A stretch of 64,000 nucleotides of DNA from DASTFY01 sp963769115 (GTDB lineage Bacteria; Actinomycetota; Acidimicrobiia; Acidimicrobiales; Ilumatobacteraceae): assembly GCA_963769115.1 (NCBI GenBank), contig CAVYKN010000006.1, forward strand, positions 62,001 to 126,000, written 5' to 3'. Both the position numbers and the translations under genes were made by a program. The notes under the pieces are model-generated. The model was not told where the DNA came from. It made no database searches and saw nothing but the letters and a program-made list of their open reading frames with translations. Below are positions 11,165 to 19,846 of the stretch, piece after piece; position 1 is the first letter of the stretch, and each line of letters begins with the position of its first letter.

Positions 11165-12525
11165 GGGCCGTCTCGCGGTGGGCCCGGCGGCGCTCGACGC
11201 CGTCGATGGGCCGGCCGTGCTCGATGTAGTGCTCGAACTCGTGGCGGAAGCGGGGGATGACGGACATGATCGGCGACACGGCCGAGGGGCCCAGCGGGCA
11301 GATGGTGGTCTGGCGCGGCGGCCACAGGATCCCTGGGCTGATGTTGTCCGACACGTCCAGGAGCAGGTCGAGGTCCTCGGTCCGGCCGTTGCCCTCGAGG
11401 ATGCGGGCCAGGATCCGCTCCAGCCAGGTCGTGCCCTCGCGGCAGGGCGTGCACTTGCCGCAGGACTCGCGGGCGAAGAACCGCACCACCCGCCAGGCGG
11501 CCTCCACCACGTCGGTCGTCTCGTCCATCACGACGATGGCGCCCGAGCCGAGCATGGAGCCCGCCTTGTCGACCGTCGGCTTGTCGAGCGGCAGGTCGAG
11601 GTGCTCCTCGAAGAACCACGGGGCCGAGGCGCCGCCCGGGATGAAGGCCTTGACGGCCCGGCCCTCGCGCACGCCGCCGCCGTACTCCGGCGCGTCGAAG
11701 AGCTGCCGGAAGGTCGTGATGCCGTTCGGCACCTCGAACACGCCCGGCTTGTTGACGTGGCCCGACACGGCGAACATGCGCATGCCCGTCGACGTCGGTG
11801 CTCCGAGCTCGCGGAACGCGCCGCCGCCCTGGATGACGATCCACGGCACGTTGGACAGCGTCTCGACGTTGTTGACGATCGTCGGCTGCTGGTACAGGCC
11901 CTTGGCGGCCGGGAAGTACGGCGGCTTCAGGCGGGGCATCCCGCGCTCGCCCTCCAGGCTCTCGATGAGCGCCGTCTCCTCACCCACGATGTAGGCCCCC
12001 GCGCCCCACGAGAGCGTGATGTCGACGCTGAAGCCGCTGTCGAGGATGTTGCGCCCGACCATGCCGTGGGCGTAGGCGTCGTTGAGCGCCTGCGCGATGC
12101 GCTCCTGCGCCAGCGCCATCTCGCCCCTGACGTAGAGGAAGGCCTGCGCAGCGTGGATCGCGTAGCAGGTGAGCACGATGCCCTCGATGAGCTGGTGCGG
12201 GTCCAGCTCCATGAGCATGCGGTCCTTGTAGGTGCCCGGCTCGCTCTCGTCGCCGTTGACCACGACGTACCGGGGGAAGACGTTGGCCGGGAGGAAGCCC
12301 CACTTGGTGCCGGTCGGGAAGCCGGCGCCGCCCGCGGCCTTGGAGCTCGGAGGCCTTCACCTCCTCGTGCACCTGCTCGGGCGTCATGGTCAGCGCGTGG
12401 CGCAGCGCCTCGTAGCCGCCCGTGCGCACGTAGCCGTCGTACGTGTAGCCGTCAGCCTCGCCGAAGCGGCTGGTGACGATGGCCGGCCCACTCGGCACCA
12501 GCCCGGGCACGTGCAGCGAGCTCAC
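11157..12525 (-). CDS. nuoF: NADH-quinone oxidoreductase subunit F (one-base frameshift near 12331)
   Basis: NADH- and FMN-binding subunit where electrons enter complex I, about 455 residues. The N-terminal frame from GTG 12525 reads to KASELQGRG. Removing one base of CCC at 12331-12333 gives GRGGAGFPTGTKWG, the family's glycine-rich NADH/FMN loop, followed by VVNGDESEPGTYKDR. The C-terminal 4Fe-4S cluster N3 is present: SCGKCTPCREG and TTICPLGPSA. The catalytic-region sequence YIVGEETALIESLEG is also intact. It starts 22 bp after nuoE and overlaps nuoG by 8 bp. Confidence 0.93.
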
Positions 12526-12547
12526 TGGTGCACCATCCGATCCTCGC

Positions 12548-13138
12548 TCATCGGGCGTCGACCTCGGCCTGGGCAGCCGCGCCCGTGCCCGCCCAGCGGT
12601 CCGCGGGCACCTTCTGGCGGACGCGCGCCAGGGTGCCGTGCGGTGGGATCTCGTCGTCCAGATGGCCGGACCGCAGGTCCTCGACGAGCTGGTCGAAATC
12701 GGCGTCCGACACCTTGTAGCGGAAGCGGTAGTTCACGAGGAGGGCCGGCGCCTCGGTGCAGGCGGCGATGCACTCCACGTCCTCCACCGTGAACAGCCCG
12801 TCCTCCGTCGTGCTGCCGGCCTTGATGCCGAGCCGCTCTTCGGCGTGCTCCAGCAGCTCCCAGCCCCCGAGGAGCTGGCAGGAGATGTTGGTGCAGATGT
12901 TGATGCAGTACTTGCCCACCGGCTCGAACTTGAACATCTCGTAGAAGCTCGCCGTGCCGTACACCTCCGCCGGGGTGATGCCGATGAGCTCGGCGAGGTG
13001 CGCCATGGCGTCCGTGGTGACGTGGCCGTCCTGTTCCTGCGCGAGGTGGAGGAGCGGGATGAGCGCGGACTTGGGCCGCGGCACGCGGCCGATGATCTCC
13101 CTCGCGATGAGCACGTTGGCCTCGCTGAGCCTCGCCAT
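12548..13138 (-). CDS. nuoE: NADH-quinone oxidoreductase subunit E
   Basis: Thioredoxin-fold 2Fe-2S subunit (cluster N1a) beside NuoF, 196 residues. The four ligands are in the expected pattern: CTNISC (C-x4-C, about residues 82-87) and ECIAAC (C-x3-C, about 123-127). The N-terminal helical bundle contains the family sequence GHVTTDAMAHLAELIGI and AEVYGTASFYEMF. The C-terminal 35 residues after the fold are poorly conserved. ATG overlaps the nuoD stop as TGATG. Confidence 0.96.
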   Translation of the reverse strand: MARLSEANVLIAREIIGRVPRPKSALIPLLHLAQEQDGHVTTDAMAHLAELIGITPAEVYGTASFYEMFKFEPVGKYCINICTNISCQLLGGWELLEHAEERLGIKAGSTTEDGLFTVEDVECIAACTEAPALLVNYRFRYKVSDADFDQLVEDLRSGHLDDEIPPHGTLARVRQKVPADRWAGTGAAAQAEVDAR

Positions 13139-14496
13139 CAGCGGTCGACCTCGCCCAGGATCGGGTCGACGGACGAGATGACGGCCACGCCGTCGGCGAT
13201 GAGCCCGCCCCGCATCATGTGCGGAAGCGTCTGGAGGTTGACGAAGCTCGGCGGTCGGATGTGCATGCGGTACGGGCGGGCCGAGCCGTCGGACACGATG
13301 TAGCAGCCGATCTCACCGCGCGGGCCCTCGATGCCGACGTAGACCTCGCCCTCGGGCACCTTGAAGCCCTCGGTGAAGATCTTGAAGTGGTGGATGAGGG
13401 CCTCCATGGACTCGTCGATGCGGGCCCGCGGCGGCGGCGTCACCTTCTTGTCCTGGATGCGGTAGTCGCCCTTGGGCATGCGGTCGAGGATCTGGCGCAC
13501 GATGTGCATGGACTCCCGGACCTCGTTGAGGCGGATGGCGTAGCGGTCGAAGCAGTCGCCGTATGAGCCGACGATCACGTCGAACTCGAGCTCGTCGTAG
13601 CGCAGGTACGGCATGTCCCGCCGGAGGTCCCAGGCCACGCCCGTGGAGCGCAGGATGGGCCCGGTGGCGCCGAGGGCCAGTGCCTCCTGCGCGGTGAGCA
13701 CGCCGACACCCTGCAGCCGCTCCCGCCAGATCGGCTGGTCGGTCATCAGGGTGTCGTACTCCTCCAGCCGCGGCGTGATGGTGTCGATGAGCTCCAGCAC
13801 GTCGTCGCGCCAGCCCGGCGGCAGATCGGCCGCCACGCCCCCGGGCCGGATGAAGTTGTGGTTCATCCGCAGTCCGGTGACCTTCTGGAGGAAGCGCAGC
13901 ACGATCTCCCGCTCCCGCCAGCCGTAGATCATCATCGAGACGGCCCCGATGTCCATGCCGTTGGTGGCCAGGAACAACAGGTGGCTGGCCATGCGGTTGA
14001 TCTCGACCATCAGCATGCGGATCCACACCGCGCGCTCGGGGATGTCGCCGTCGATCCCGAGCAGCTTCTCGGTGGCCATCGAGAACACGAGCTCGTTGCT
14101 GAGCGGGCTCGCGTAGTCCATGCGCGTGACGTTGGTCGGGCCCTGGAGGTAGGTGAGCTGCTCGCCGGTCTTCTCCATGCCGGTGTGGAGGTAGCCCACG
14201 ATGGGCTTGCAGCGCAGCACCGTCTCGCCCTGGAGCTCCAGCATGAGGCGGAGCACGCCGTGCGTGCTCGGGTGCTGGGGCCCCATGTTGATGATCATCG
14301 TCTGGTCCTCGGACGGCTCGACCACCCGCTGGGCCAGCGCGGCCACCTCGGCCTCGCTCATGCGCAGCACCGAGCCGACCTCGCGCAACAGCTCGTCCGG
14401 GCCGAGCTCGCTGCGGGGCCGCATCTCCTGCTCGCCCTCGCTGGTGAGGAACGGCGTCTCCGACAGGATGACCCGATCGGACCCGGTGGCCGTCAT
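13138..14496 (-). CDS. nuoD: NADH-quinone oxidoreductase subunit D
   Basis: 49-kDa-type subunit lining the quinone-reduction site next to cluster N2. 452 residues with an N-terminal extension of about 65 residues before NMGPQHPSTHGVLRL, the conserved loop whose His sits at the quinone headgroup. Also visible: VGYLHTGMEK, MDYASPLSNELVFS, FIRPGGV and EGPRGEIGCYIVSDG. The C-terminus ends with the family DPILGEVDR. The start overlaps the nuoC stop (ATGA). No frame problems. Confidence 0.97.
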   Translation of the reverse strand: MTATGSDRVILSETPFLTSEGEQEMRPRSELGPDELLREVGSVLRMSEAEVAALAQRVVEPSEDQTMIINMGPQHPSTHGVLRLMLELQGETVLRCKPIVGYLHTGMEKTGEQLTYLQGPTNVTRMDYASPLSNELVFSMATEKLLGIDGDIPERAVWIRMLMVEINRMASHLLFLATNGMDIGAVSMMIYGWREREIVLRFLQKVTGLRMNHNFIRPGGVAADLPPGWRDDVLELIDTITPRLEEYDTLMTDQPIWRERLQGVGVLTAQEALALGATGPILRSTGVAWDLRRDMPYLRYDELEFDVIVGSYGDCFDRYAIRLNEVRESMHIVRQILDRMPKGDYRIQDKKVTPPPRARIDESMEALIHHFKIFTEGFKVPEGEVYVGIEGPRGEIGCYIVSDGSARPYRMHIRPPSFVNLQTLPHMMRGGLIADGVAVISSVDPILGEVDR

Positions 14497-15071
14497 GCCG
14501 GCCCCCTCGGTGGCGCGGTGTGGCCTTCGGAGAACTGCACGGGGATGGCGCCGACCTCGAAGTCCTTGCGCAGGGGATGGCCGACCCAGTCCTCGGGCAT
14601 GAGGATGCGGGTCAGGTCCGGGTGGCCGGTGAACTCGACGCCGAACATGTCGTAGGTCTCACGTTCGGGTGCCTCCGTGCCCGGCCACAGCGTGAACAGC
14701 GACGGCAGGGTCGGGTCGTCCTCGGGCACCTGGACGCGGACGCGCAGTCGGGTCCGGTCGTTGTGGTTCATGAGGAGCAGCACCACCTCGAAGCGCTCCG
14801 GCGCGATCCCGTCGGGGAGGGTGGTGCGTCCCGGGTGCAGCAGGTAGTCGGCGCCGAAGACGTCGAGGCACTGGACGTAGCCGTCGTCCAGGAGGTGCCG
14901 GAGCAGGTCGAGGTACTGCTCACGGGTGGGATGCACGACGAGCTGCCCGCCGCTGCCCGACGTCGCGCAGCCGTGGACGAGGAGCGGACTCGGAGCGGAC
15001 TCTGCCGCGTCCGCGCCCGCGTCGTCCGTGGGCGCGTCGGGCGGGCTGGCAACGGGATCGGCCACGGTCAC
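14493..15071 (-). CDS. nuoC: NADH-quinone oxidoreductase subunit C
   Basis: 30-kDa-type subunit of the complex I peripheral arm, 192 residues. The family core RETYDMFGVEFTGHPDLTRI and LMPEDWVGHPLRKDF is near the C-terminus. I place the start at GTG 15071, which overlaps the nuoB TGA (GTGA), the arrangement used repeatedly in this cluster. The first 45 residues are a low-complexity Asp/Ala/Pro segment. The open frame extends further upstream only as an out-of-frame passage through nuoB. Confidence 0.94.
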   Translation of the reverse strand: MTVADPVASPPDAPTDDAGADAAESAPSPLLVHGCATSGSGGQLVVHPTREQYLDLLRHLLDDGYVQCLDVFGADYLLHPGRTTLPDGIAPERFEVVLLLMNHNDRTRLRVRVQVPEDDPTLPSLFTLWPGTEAPERETYDMFGVEFTGHPDLTRILMPEDWVGHPLRKDFEVGAIPVQFSEGHTAPPRGPA

Positions 15072-15647
15072 CGGCCGACGCTGAGGGTGATGGGCTGGGT
15101 CTGGGGGATGGCCTCGACGTGGACGTCGGCGCCGGCGCCCGTGTCCTCGCGGCGCCTCAGGATGTCGCCGGTGTCGATCAGCTTGCGCAAGCGTGGTGAT
15201 GGCGTGGATGAGCGTCTCGGGCGTCGGCGGGCAGCCCGGCGCGTAGACGTCCACCGGCACGATCTGGTCGACACCCTGGACGATGGCGTAGTTGTTGAAC
15301 ATGCCACCGGTGGAGGCGCACACGCCCATGGAGATGACCCACTTGGGCTCGGCCATCTGGTCGTAGATCTGGCGCAGGACCGGGGCCATCTTCTGGCTGA
15401 CCCGACCAGCCACGATCATGATGTCGGCCTGCCGCGGCGAGGCGCGGAAGACCTCCATGCCGAAGCGGGCGATGTCGTAGTGCGCGCCGCCCGCGCCCAT
15501 CATCTCGATGGCGCAGCAAGCCAGGCCGAAGGTGGCCGGCCACACGGACCGCGACCGCGCCCACTGGACGAGGTCCTCCAGGCGGCCGGTGATGATGTTG
15601 TGGTCCAGCCCCGAAAGGCCCTCGTCCGGCAGGTCGCGGAGGCCCAT
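15068..15647 (-). CDS. nuoB: NADH-quinone oxidoreductase subunit B (one-base frameshift near 15189)
   Basis: Subunit carrying cluster N2, the last Fe-S centre before quinone. Visible ligands: GLACCAIEMM (tandem Cys), GVCASTGG and VYAPGCPPTPE. The frame breaks in AA at 15189-15190. Deleting one base gives ITTLRKLIDTGDILRRRED and a proper end at the TGA overlapping nuoC. Repaired length is about 192 residues, normal. Start ATG overlaps the nuoA stop (TGATG). Confidence 0.94.
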
Positions 15648-16111
15648 CAGGCGGCTTCCTCTTCGCCCCGACCCTCGAGGCCGACTCGGCGGATGGTGGT
15701 CTGCGTGGTGCGCTCGGCCGACACGACCTGTGGATCCTGCCGGCGGGCCCGCACCAGCGGACCCCAGTCGAGCCCGCCCTTCGCCACCTCGTACACGAAC
15801 GACAGGAAGAACACGACGCTGAACACGACGATGGCCCAGAAGCCGTAGGCACCGAGCGCGCCGCTGTTCACCGCGTACGGGTAGAGGAACACGATCTCGA
15901 TGTCGAACATGATGAACAACATCGCCACCAGGTAGAACCCGACCGGGAAGCGCTCGGGCATCTCGCGGCTGGGGATGATGCCGCACTCGTACGGCGCCTC
16001 CTTCGCCGCGCTGCGACTCTTGGGCCCGAGCAGGTTCGAGGCCAGGAAGCTGAGCAGGCCGAAAACGACGGTCAGACCGAGCAGGACGATGATCGGCAGG
16101 TACTGGCCCAT
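15647..16111 (-). CDS. nuoA: NADH-quinone oxidoreductase subunit A
   Basis: Small membrane subunit of complex I with three helices, 154 residues. The diagnostic loop YECGIIPS is present, followed by FYLVAMLFIMFDIEIVFLYP with the conserved acidic helix. The soluble C-terminal tail of about 40 residues is longer than usual. It is the first nuo gene and lies only 16 bp after an unrelated membrane-protein gene, so nuoA-N appear to be read from the promoter of the upstream cytochrome genes; no separate promoter is evident. Confidence 0.96.
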   Translation of the reverse strand: MGQYLPIIVLLGLTVVFGLLSFLASNLLGPKSRSAAKEAPYECGIIPSREMPERFPVGFYLVAMLFIMFDIEIVFLYPYAVNSGALGAYGFWAIVVFSVVFFLSFVYEVAKGGLDWGPLVRARRQDPQVVSAERTTQTTIRRVGLEGRGEEEAA

Positions 16112-16127
16112 GGCGCGGCCTCCGGCC

Positions 16128-16949
16128 TCAGTCCGGGGTCCCGACCGGCACCACGGCGCCGCCGGACCCGCCCTCCGCCTCCGCCAGGTTGTTCTGCAGG
16201 TTCCGCTCCCGCCGGTGGAGCACGTAGCAGCACAGCGCGAACAACAGCCCCGACCCGATCGTCAGCGACACCGCCGGCTGCCGCTGTGTGCCCTGGTCGC
16301 GCACCATGAGCACATAGGTCGGCGGCTTCGTCGTGTCGATCTCGGTCGGCAGCGGAGCCCGCCCGGGCTCGGTGATGGTCAAGACCACGGGCTGGACCTC
16401 GACGATGGCGTAGTGGGGCCGGTGACGGAAGGCCAGGAAGTCGATCGAGTTGCCGATCTTCGGATACCGCTCACCGCCCTTCTCGTACACCGCGACCGTG
16501 GCGTACTCGCCGGCCTGGAACGTCTCGGTCTGGTTCTGCAGGATGTCATCGGCGGCGGCCACGGTCTGGCCGAAAGCGGGGTCGTCCGAGGCGATGCGGA
16601 TCCAGCCGTCGACGGGCTCCTCCGTCGTCGCCGCGGAGAGGTCGTCGACACGCGCCACCTCGTTGGCCGACTCGTCGAGCGACGTGCCGATCACCTCCAT
16701 GCCGGACCACGACGGCGCCTTGCCCTGGAGGCCGATGCCGTAGACCCACCAGAAGATGCCCATCATCATCAGCCAACCGAAGAGCCCGGCCAGGGCCACC
16801 AGGAAACCGAGCCGGGAACCCAGGTTGGTGCTGAGGATGAAGTACACGCTGCCGCACAGGACGACGACCGAGATGAGCACCACGGAGATCCCGCGGATCT
16901 CGGGTTCCCACCCGATGGCGAGGATGCTGGCCAGAGTCGCGCTCATCAC
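16128..16949 (-). CDS. Membrane protein of unknown function between the bc-type complex and nuoA
   Basis: I do not recognise this family. 273 residues: two N-terminal membrane helices (about 18-40 and 47-72), a soluble region of about 150 residues rich in acidic residues, then one C-terminal helix (about 230-252) and a charged tail. No heme, Fe-S or nucleotide motif. GTG 16949 or ATG 16946 can serve as start; both overlap the stop of the diheme cytochrome gene. Its position, inside a run of respiratory genes with tiny spacings, suggests an accessory or assembly factor of the cytochrome complex or of complex I. That is inference from context only. Confidence 0.75.
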   Translation of the reverse strand: MMSATLASILAIGWEPEIRGISVVLISVVVLCGSVYFILSTNLGSRLGFLVALAGLFGWLMMMGIFWWVYGIGLQGKAPSWSGMEVIGTSLDESANEVARVDDLSAATTEEPVDGWIRIASDDPAFGQTVAAADDILQNQTETFQAGEYATVAVYEKGGERYPKIGNSIDFLAFRHRPHYAIVEVQPVVLTITEPGRAPLPTEIDTTKPPTYVLMVRDQGTQRQPAVSLTIGSGLLFALCCYVLHRRERNLQNNLAEAEGGSGGAVVPVGTPD

Positions 16950-18004
16950 AGGCTCCGGATGTACTCGATCAGCTCGGCCAACTGGGCCTCGGTGTAGTAC
17001 GCCTCGAAGGCGGGCATGCGGCCGCTCGACTGGCCCTGCTGCCCGTACTTCTTGCCTTCCTCGGGTGGGTTGCGGACGAAGGCCAGGTTGTCGGCCGCGC
17101 TCGGGAACTGGCGGACCTCCGCGCCGCTCGTGAGGTTCGGCCCGATCGCACCGCCACCGGTGACCAGCGGGTTGCCGTAGGACCAGCCCGCCGTGTGGCA
17201 GCGCGCGCAGGAGTAGGCGCCGGAATCGAGGGAGAGGTTGAAGATGGCCTCGCCGACGCTGGCGGCGTCACCGCTCTCGATGGCCGCGTCGATGGCCGCC
17301 TGGATCTCCGCCTGCTTCTCGGCCGGGAGCCGGCCGCCCTCGCAGAAGTTCGCGCCCGCCTCGCAGGCGTCGGCCGGGAGCTGGATGCTCTTCAGGTAGG
17401 CGAGGATCGAGTCGATCTGCTGCTCGTTCATCGGGCCGCCGCCGGCGATGCCCCACGGCGACATCGGGGAGAACTGGCGGCCGTAGACGAGGATGAACCG
17501 CACCTCCTCCTCGCTGAACCGGTAGAAGACCGTGTTGAGGGCGGGCGCGTTCCAGGTGACCGACCGCACGGCGCCAGTGGTGGGATCGGTGATGGTGTAG
17601 GGCGCCGCGCCGCCCGTGGCCCGCATGCCGCCGTGGCAGCCGGCGCAGTTGAAGCCGCCGTCAGCCGTGGTGGCGAACAGGTCGGCGCCCCACCCGGCCA
17701 GGCGGGCATCGCCCTCCTCGCGCGCCCCGGCCTGCCGGCTGGGCTCGAACAGCCAGTAGAGCGGAAGGGCGATGACGATGACGGCCAGCGTCAGCAGCCC
17801 GTACAGCTGCACCCGCTCGAGGCGCGGGCCTTCGAGACCTTCGTCGTCGTAGTAGGGCCTGCGGTTCGGCGCCAGCTCCAGCTCGGCGCCGACCTCCTTG
17901 CGGGCCCGCTTGCCGAAGACGTTGACCAGCCCGTAGATGACCCATGCGATGACGAGGACGATGCCGAGGACGAGGGCGAAGCCCCAGGTGGCGACGGCCA
18001 GCAT
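16946..18004 (-). CDS. qcrC: Membrane-anchored diheme cytochrome c of the quinol:cytochrome c reductase
   Basis: Cytochrome c subunit accepting electrons from the Rieske protein. 352 residues: N-terminal helix (about 7-28), a second helix (about 66-86), then an exported domain with two heme-attachment motifs, CAGCH (120-124) and CARCH (266-270). Candidate axial methionines are in FSPMSPWG and GRMPAFEAYY. Two hemes in one chain resemble actinobacterial QcrC, but here the partner cytochrome b is split. ATG 18004 overlaps the Rieske gene stop (TGATG). A disulfide pair may form in the insert CEAGANFC. Confidence 0.88.
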   Translation of the reverse strand: MLAVATWGFALVLGIVLVIAWVIYGLVNVFGKRARKEVGAELELAPNRRPYYDDEGLEGPRLERVQLYGLLTLAVIVIALPLYWLFEPSRQAGAREEGDARLAGWGADLFATTADGGFNCAGCHGGMRATGGAAPYTITDPTTGAVRSVTWNAPALNTVFYRFSEEEVRFILVYGRQFSPMSPWGIAGGGPMNEQQIDSILAYLKSIQLPADACEAGANFCEGGRLPAEKQAEIQAAIDAAIESGDAASVGEAIFNLSLDSGAYSCARCHTAGWSYGNPLVTGGGAIGPNLTSGAEVRQFPSAADNLAFVRNPPEEGKKYGQQGQSSGRMPAFEAYYTEAQLAELIEYIRSL

Positions 18005-18873
18005 CAGTGCCCGCCCTCGCCGCCCGAGACGCAGTGCGGGCCCTCGGCCTCCTGGCCGGTCGTGTTGGTGCCGATCGACGGGCCCTGGAAGATGAGGCCC
18101 GTGTCGATCGTGACGCTGCCGCCGCTGATGTCGACGCCGAAGCGGTCCATGCCCCGCGGCGCCGGCCCGGCCTTCTTCTCGCCGGCCCGGTTGTACTGAC
18201 TGCCGTGGCAGGGGCACTCGAACCACTGCGAGCTCGCGCACTGGGGCACGCGGCAACCGAGGTGCGGGCACTTCTGGTAGAGCGCGTTGATGCCCGCCTG
18301 CATGCCGGCGAGCACGGGCGCGGCGTACACCCCTTCGGCCTGCGGCAGGGCCTCGGCCGGGTAGGCGGTGATCCAGGCCCGGGCCTCGGGCACGTAGTAG
18401 AAGCCGCTGTTCTGCGCGATGCCGGCGTTGATGTCCTCCAGCGAGCCGACGGAGATCTTGCCGCCGAACCCGCCCTTCGGCGCGCTCCACAGGAAGCCGA
18501 CGACGGCGGCACCGAAGCCGGCCAGGCCGGCCGAGGTCAACGCCACGATGCTGCGGTTGAAGAACTGGCGCCGGGTGACGCCGATGGTCTCGGGATCGGG
18601 CGGCACGTACGGTGCCGGCAGCTTCGGCTCCGCCTTCTCCAGCGCGCCCGGCGACTGCGCGGCGACCGCGGCCAGCTCGACCTCGCGGCCGGTCGGCGCC
18701 GGCGGCACCTCGATCTCCTCCTGGCCGCGGCCGGAACGATCGCGCTGGCGCGTCTCGCGGGAGAGCGCGCCCTCGCCGCGGCGGGAGTCGTGGCGCCGGG
18801 CGGTGACGACGAACACCGCGACGGCGAGCAGCACGAGCACGGCGACGATGGCGATGACGGCCGCAGCGTTCAT
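18004..18873 (-). CDS. qcrA: Rieske 2Fe-2S protein of the quinol:cytochrome c reductase
   Basis: High-potential 2Fe-2S subunit that takes electrons from quinol at the Qo site. Cluster-binding boxes CPHLGC and CPCHGSQY are intact. The start at ATG 18873 lies 13 bp after the preceding gene; a longer frame upstream would overlap that gene. Order: N-terminal helix (about 3-25), a charged cytoplasmic segment of about 80 residues, a twin-arginine-like RRQFFNRSIVAL leading into a second helix, then the Rieske fold. The twin-arginine motif fits Tat-dependent export of the folded cluster domain, as known for actinobacterial QcrA. Confidence 0.93.
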   Translation of the reverse strand: MNAAAVIAIVAVLVLLAVAVFVVTARRHDSRRGEGALSRETRQRDRSGRGQEEIEVPPAPTGREVELAAVAAQSPGALEKAEPKLPAPYVPPDPETIGVTRRQFFNRSIVALTSAGLAGFGAAVVGFLWSAPKGGFGGKISVGSLEDINAGIAQNSGFYYVPEARAWITAYPAEALPQAEGVYAAPVLAGMQAGINALYQKCPHLGCRVPQCASSQWFECPCHGSQYNRAGEKKAGPAPRGMDRFGVDISGGSVTIDTGLIFQGPSIGTNTTGQEAEGPHCVSGGEGGH

Positions 18874-18886
18874 TCGTCCACCCCGC

Positions 18887-19710
18887 TCACAGCTCGAAGA
18901 AGATGCCGCTCTTCCAGGGCAGTACGAAGTTCTGCCCTGGTCCACGGAAGAACGAGCCGATGATCACCAGGACCGCCCAGAACATCATGAAGATGGTGAA
19001 GACGCTGATGGTGAACTTGCGGTCCTCGGGCTTGATGCTCGGGTTGCGGTCGATGTAGGGCGCCAGCATCAGGAGGATCAGACCCATGCCCGGGATGGTC
19101 ACGCCGGCGACCATCGGGTGGAACATGGTGAGGAGCTCCTGGAGGCCGAGGAAGTACCAGGGCGCCTTGGACGGGTTGGGGGTCAGGTTGGGGTTGGCGA
19201 GCTCCAGCAGCGGCGCGTTGACGAACACGGAGAAGACGAACGTGAAGGCCGTGCAGACGAGGGAGGCCACGAACTCGCCGGCCAGCAGGTGGGGCCAGGT
19301 GTGGACCTTGTCGATCGGGCTGGCCTTGACGTCCTGGATGGATCCGGACTTGACGACCGTCAGCAGCCGCTGGGTGTGACCGCCCGGGCCGGCCCCACCG
19401 GGATGCCGCCGGCCCCGACCGGCGCCGCGGTGGTGACCGCCGCCGGGCGCTCCGCCACGGCGACGCCGCCGCCGGTCGCCGCTCCTGCGTCACCCTCGGC
19501 CGCGCCAGCGGCGCGGTCCTTGGCGGCCCGGCTGCGCTCGAGCAGGTGCGCGGGGATGCGTGACTCCTCACCGCTCGCCGGCGCGTCGGAGGCGGCCGCC
19601 GCGGCCGCGGTCTCTTCCGCCGGCGGCGCGGCGTCCGCGCCCTTCTCGGCCTCGGCCTTGGCCCGTGCCGCTTCGGCGCGCTTGCGGAGGTGTTCGGGGA
19701 TCTCGGTCAT
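18887..19710 (-). CDS. Cytochrome b C-terminal half, subunit IV-like, with long cytoplasmic leader (frameshift near 19394)
   Basis: C-terminal part of a split cytochrome b, comparable to subunit IV (PetD) of b6f complexes. About 274 residues after repair: a leader of about 110 residues, low-complexity Ala/Glu, then three helices with the Qo-side segment SKAPWYFLGLQELL. Where b-type proteins have PEWY, this has APWY. The leader frame ends at a TGA. One missing base in CCCC at 19393-19396 joins VGAGPGGHTQRLLTV to the membrane part. The leader starts MTEIPEHLRKR and repeats the motif as RIPAHLLERSR; the same peptide begins the divergent cytochrome c at 21876. Confidence 0.85.
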
Positions 19711-19730
19711 GCGCTCACATCCCTACCTAC

Positions 19731-19846
19731 CCATCACAGCGGCCCCGAGATGCCGCCATCGCCCCACCGGACCGGAGGTTCCGGTGGGGAGCGGTCCCGA
19801 GCCCAGCTTCGCCGGTCCATCACAGCGGCCCCGAGATGCCGCCATC
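19731..19846. repeat. 30-bp perfect direct repeat flanking the gap between the split cytochrome b genes
   Basis: The same 30 bases occur at 19731-19760 and 19817-19846. The second copy is the 3' end of the b6-type gene, encoding GGISGPL and its stop. The first lies in the spacer, 86 bases away. The two copies look like a partial tandem duplication of the gene end. Between them is a separate hairpin. Confidence 0.9.
19762..19789 (-). other. Intercistronic hairpin between the split cytochrome b genes
   Basis: Arms at 19762-19771 and 19780-19789 form a perfect 10-bp GC stem with an 8-base loop. No T-tract follows on the minus strand, so it is more likely an RNA-stabilising or attenuating element than a complete terminator. 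It lies in the 109-base spacer between the two cytochrome b genes. Confidence 0.6.

Noticed and set aside
10329..12476. Long plus-strand open frame of about 715 codons over nuoF and nuoG
   Set aside because: It lies opposite nuoF/nuoG, has no recognisable domain, and is rich in Arg/Asp/Gly/Val as expected from the complement of GC-rich codons. The same holds for most long plus-strand frames over 745-20600.
2294..15647. Real pseudogenisation of complex I
   Set aside because: At least eight genes would be broken by single bases while all active-site motifs stay intact; this fits sequencing errors better.
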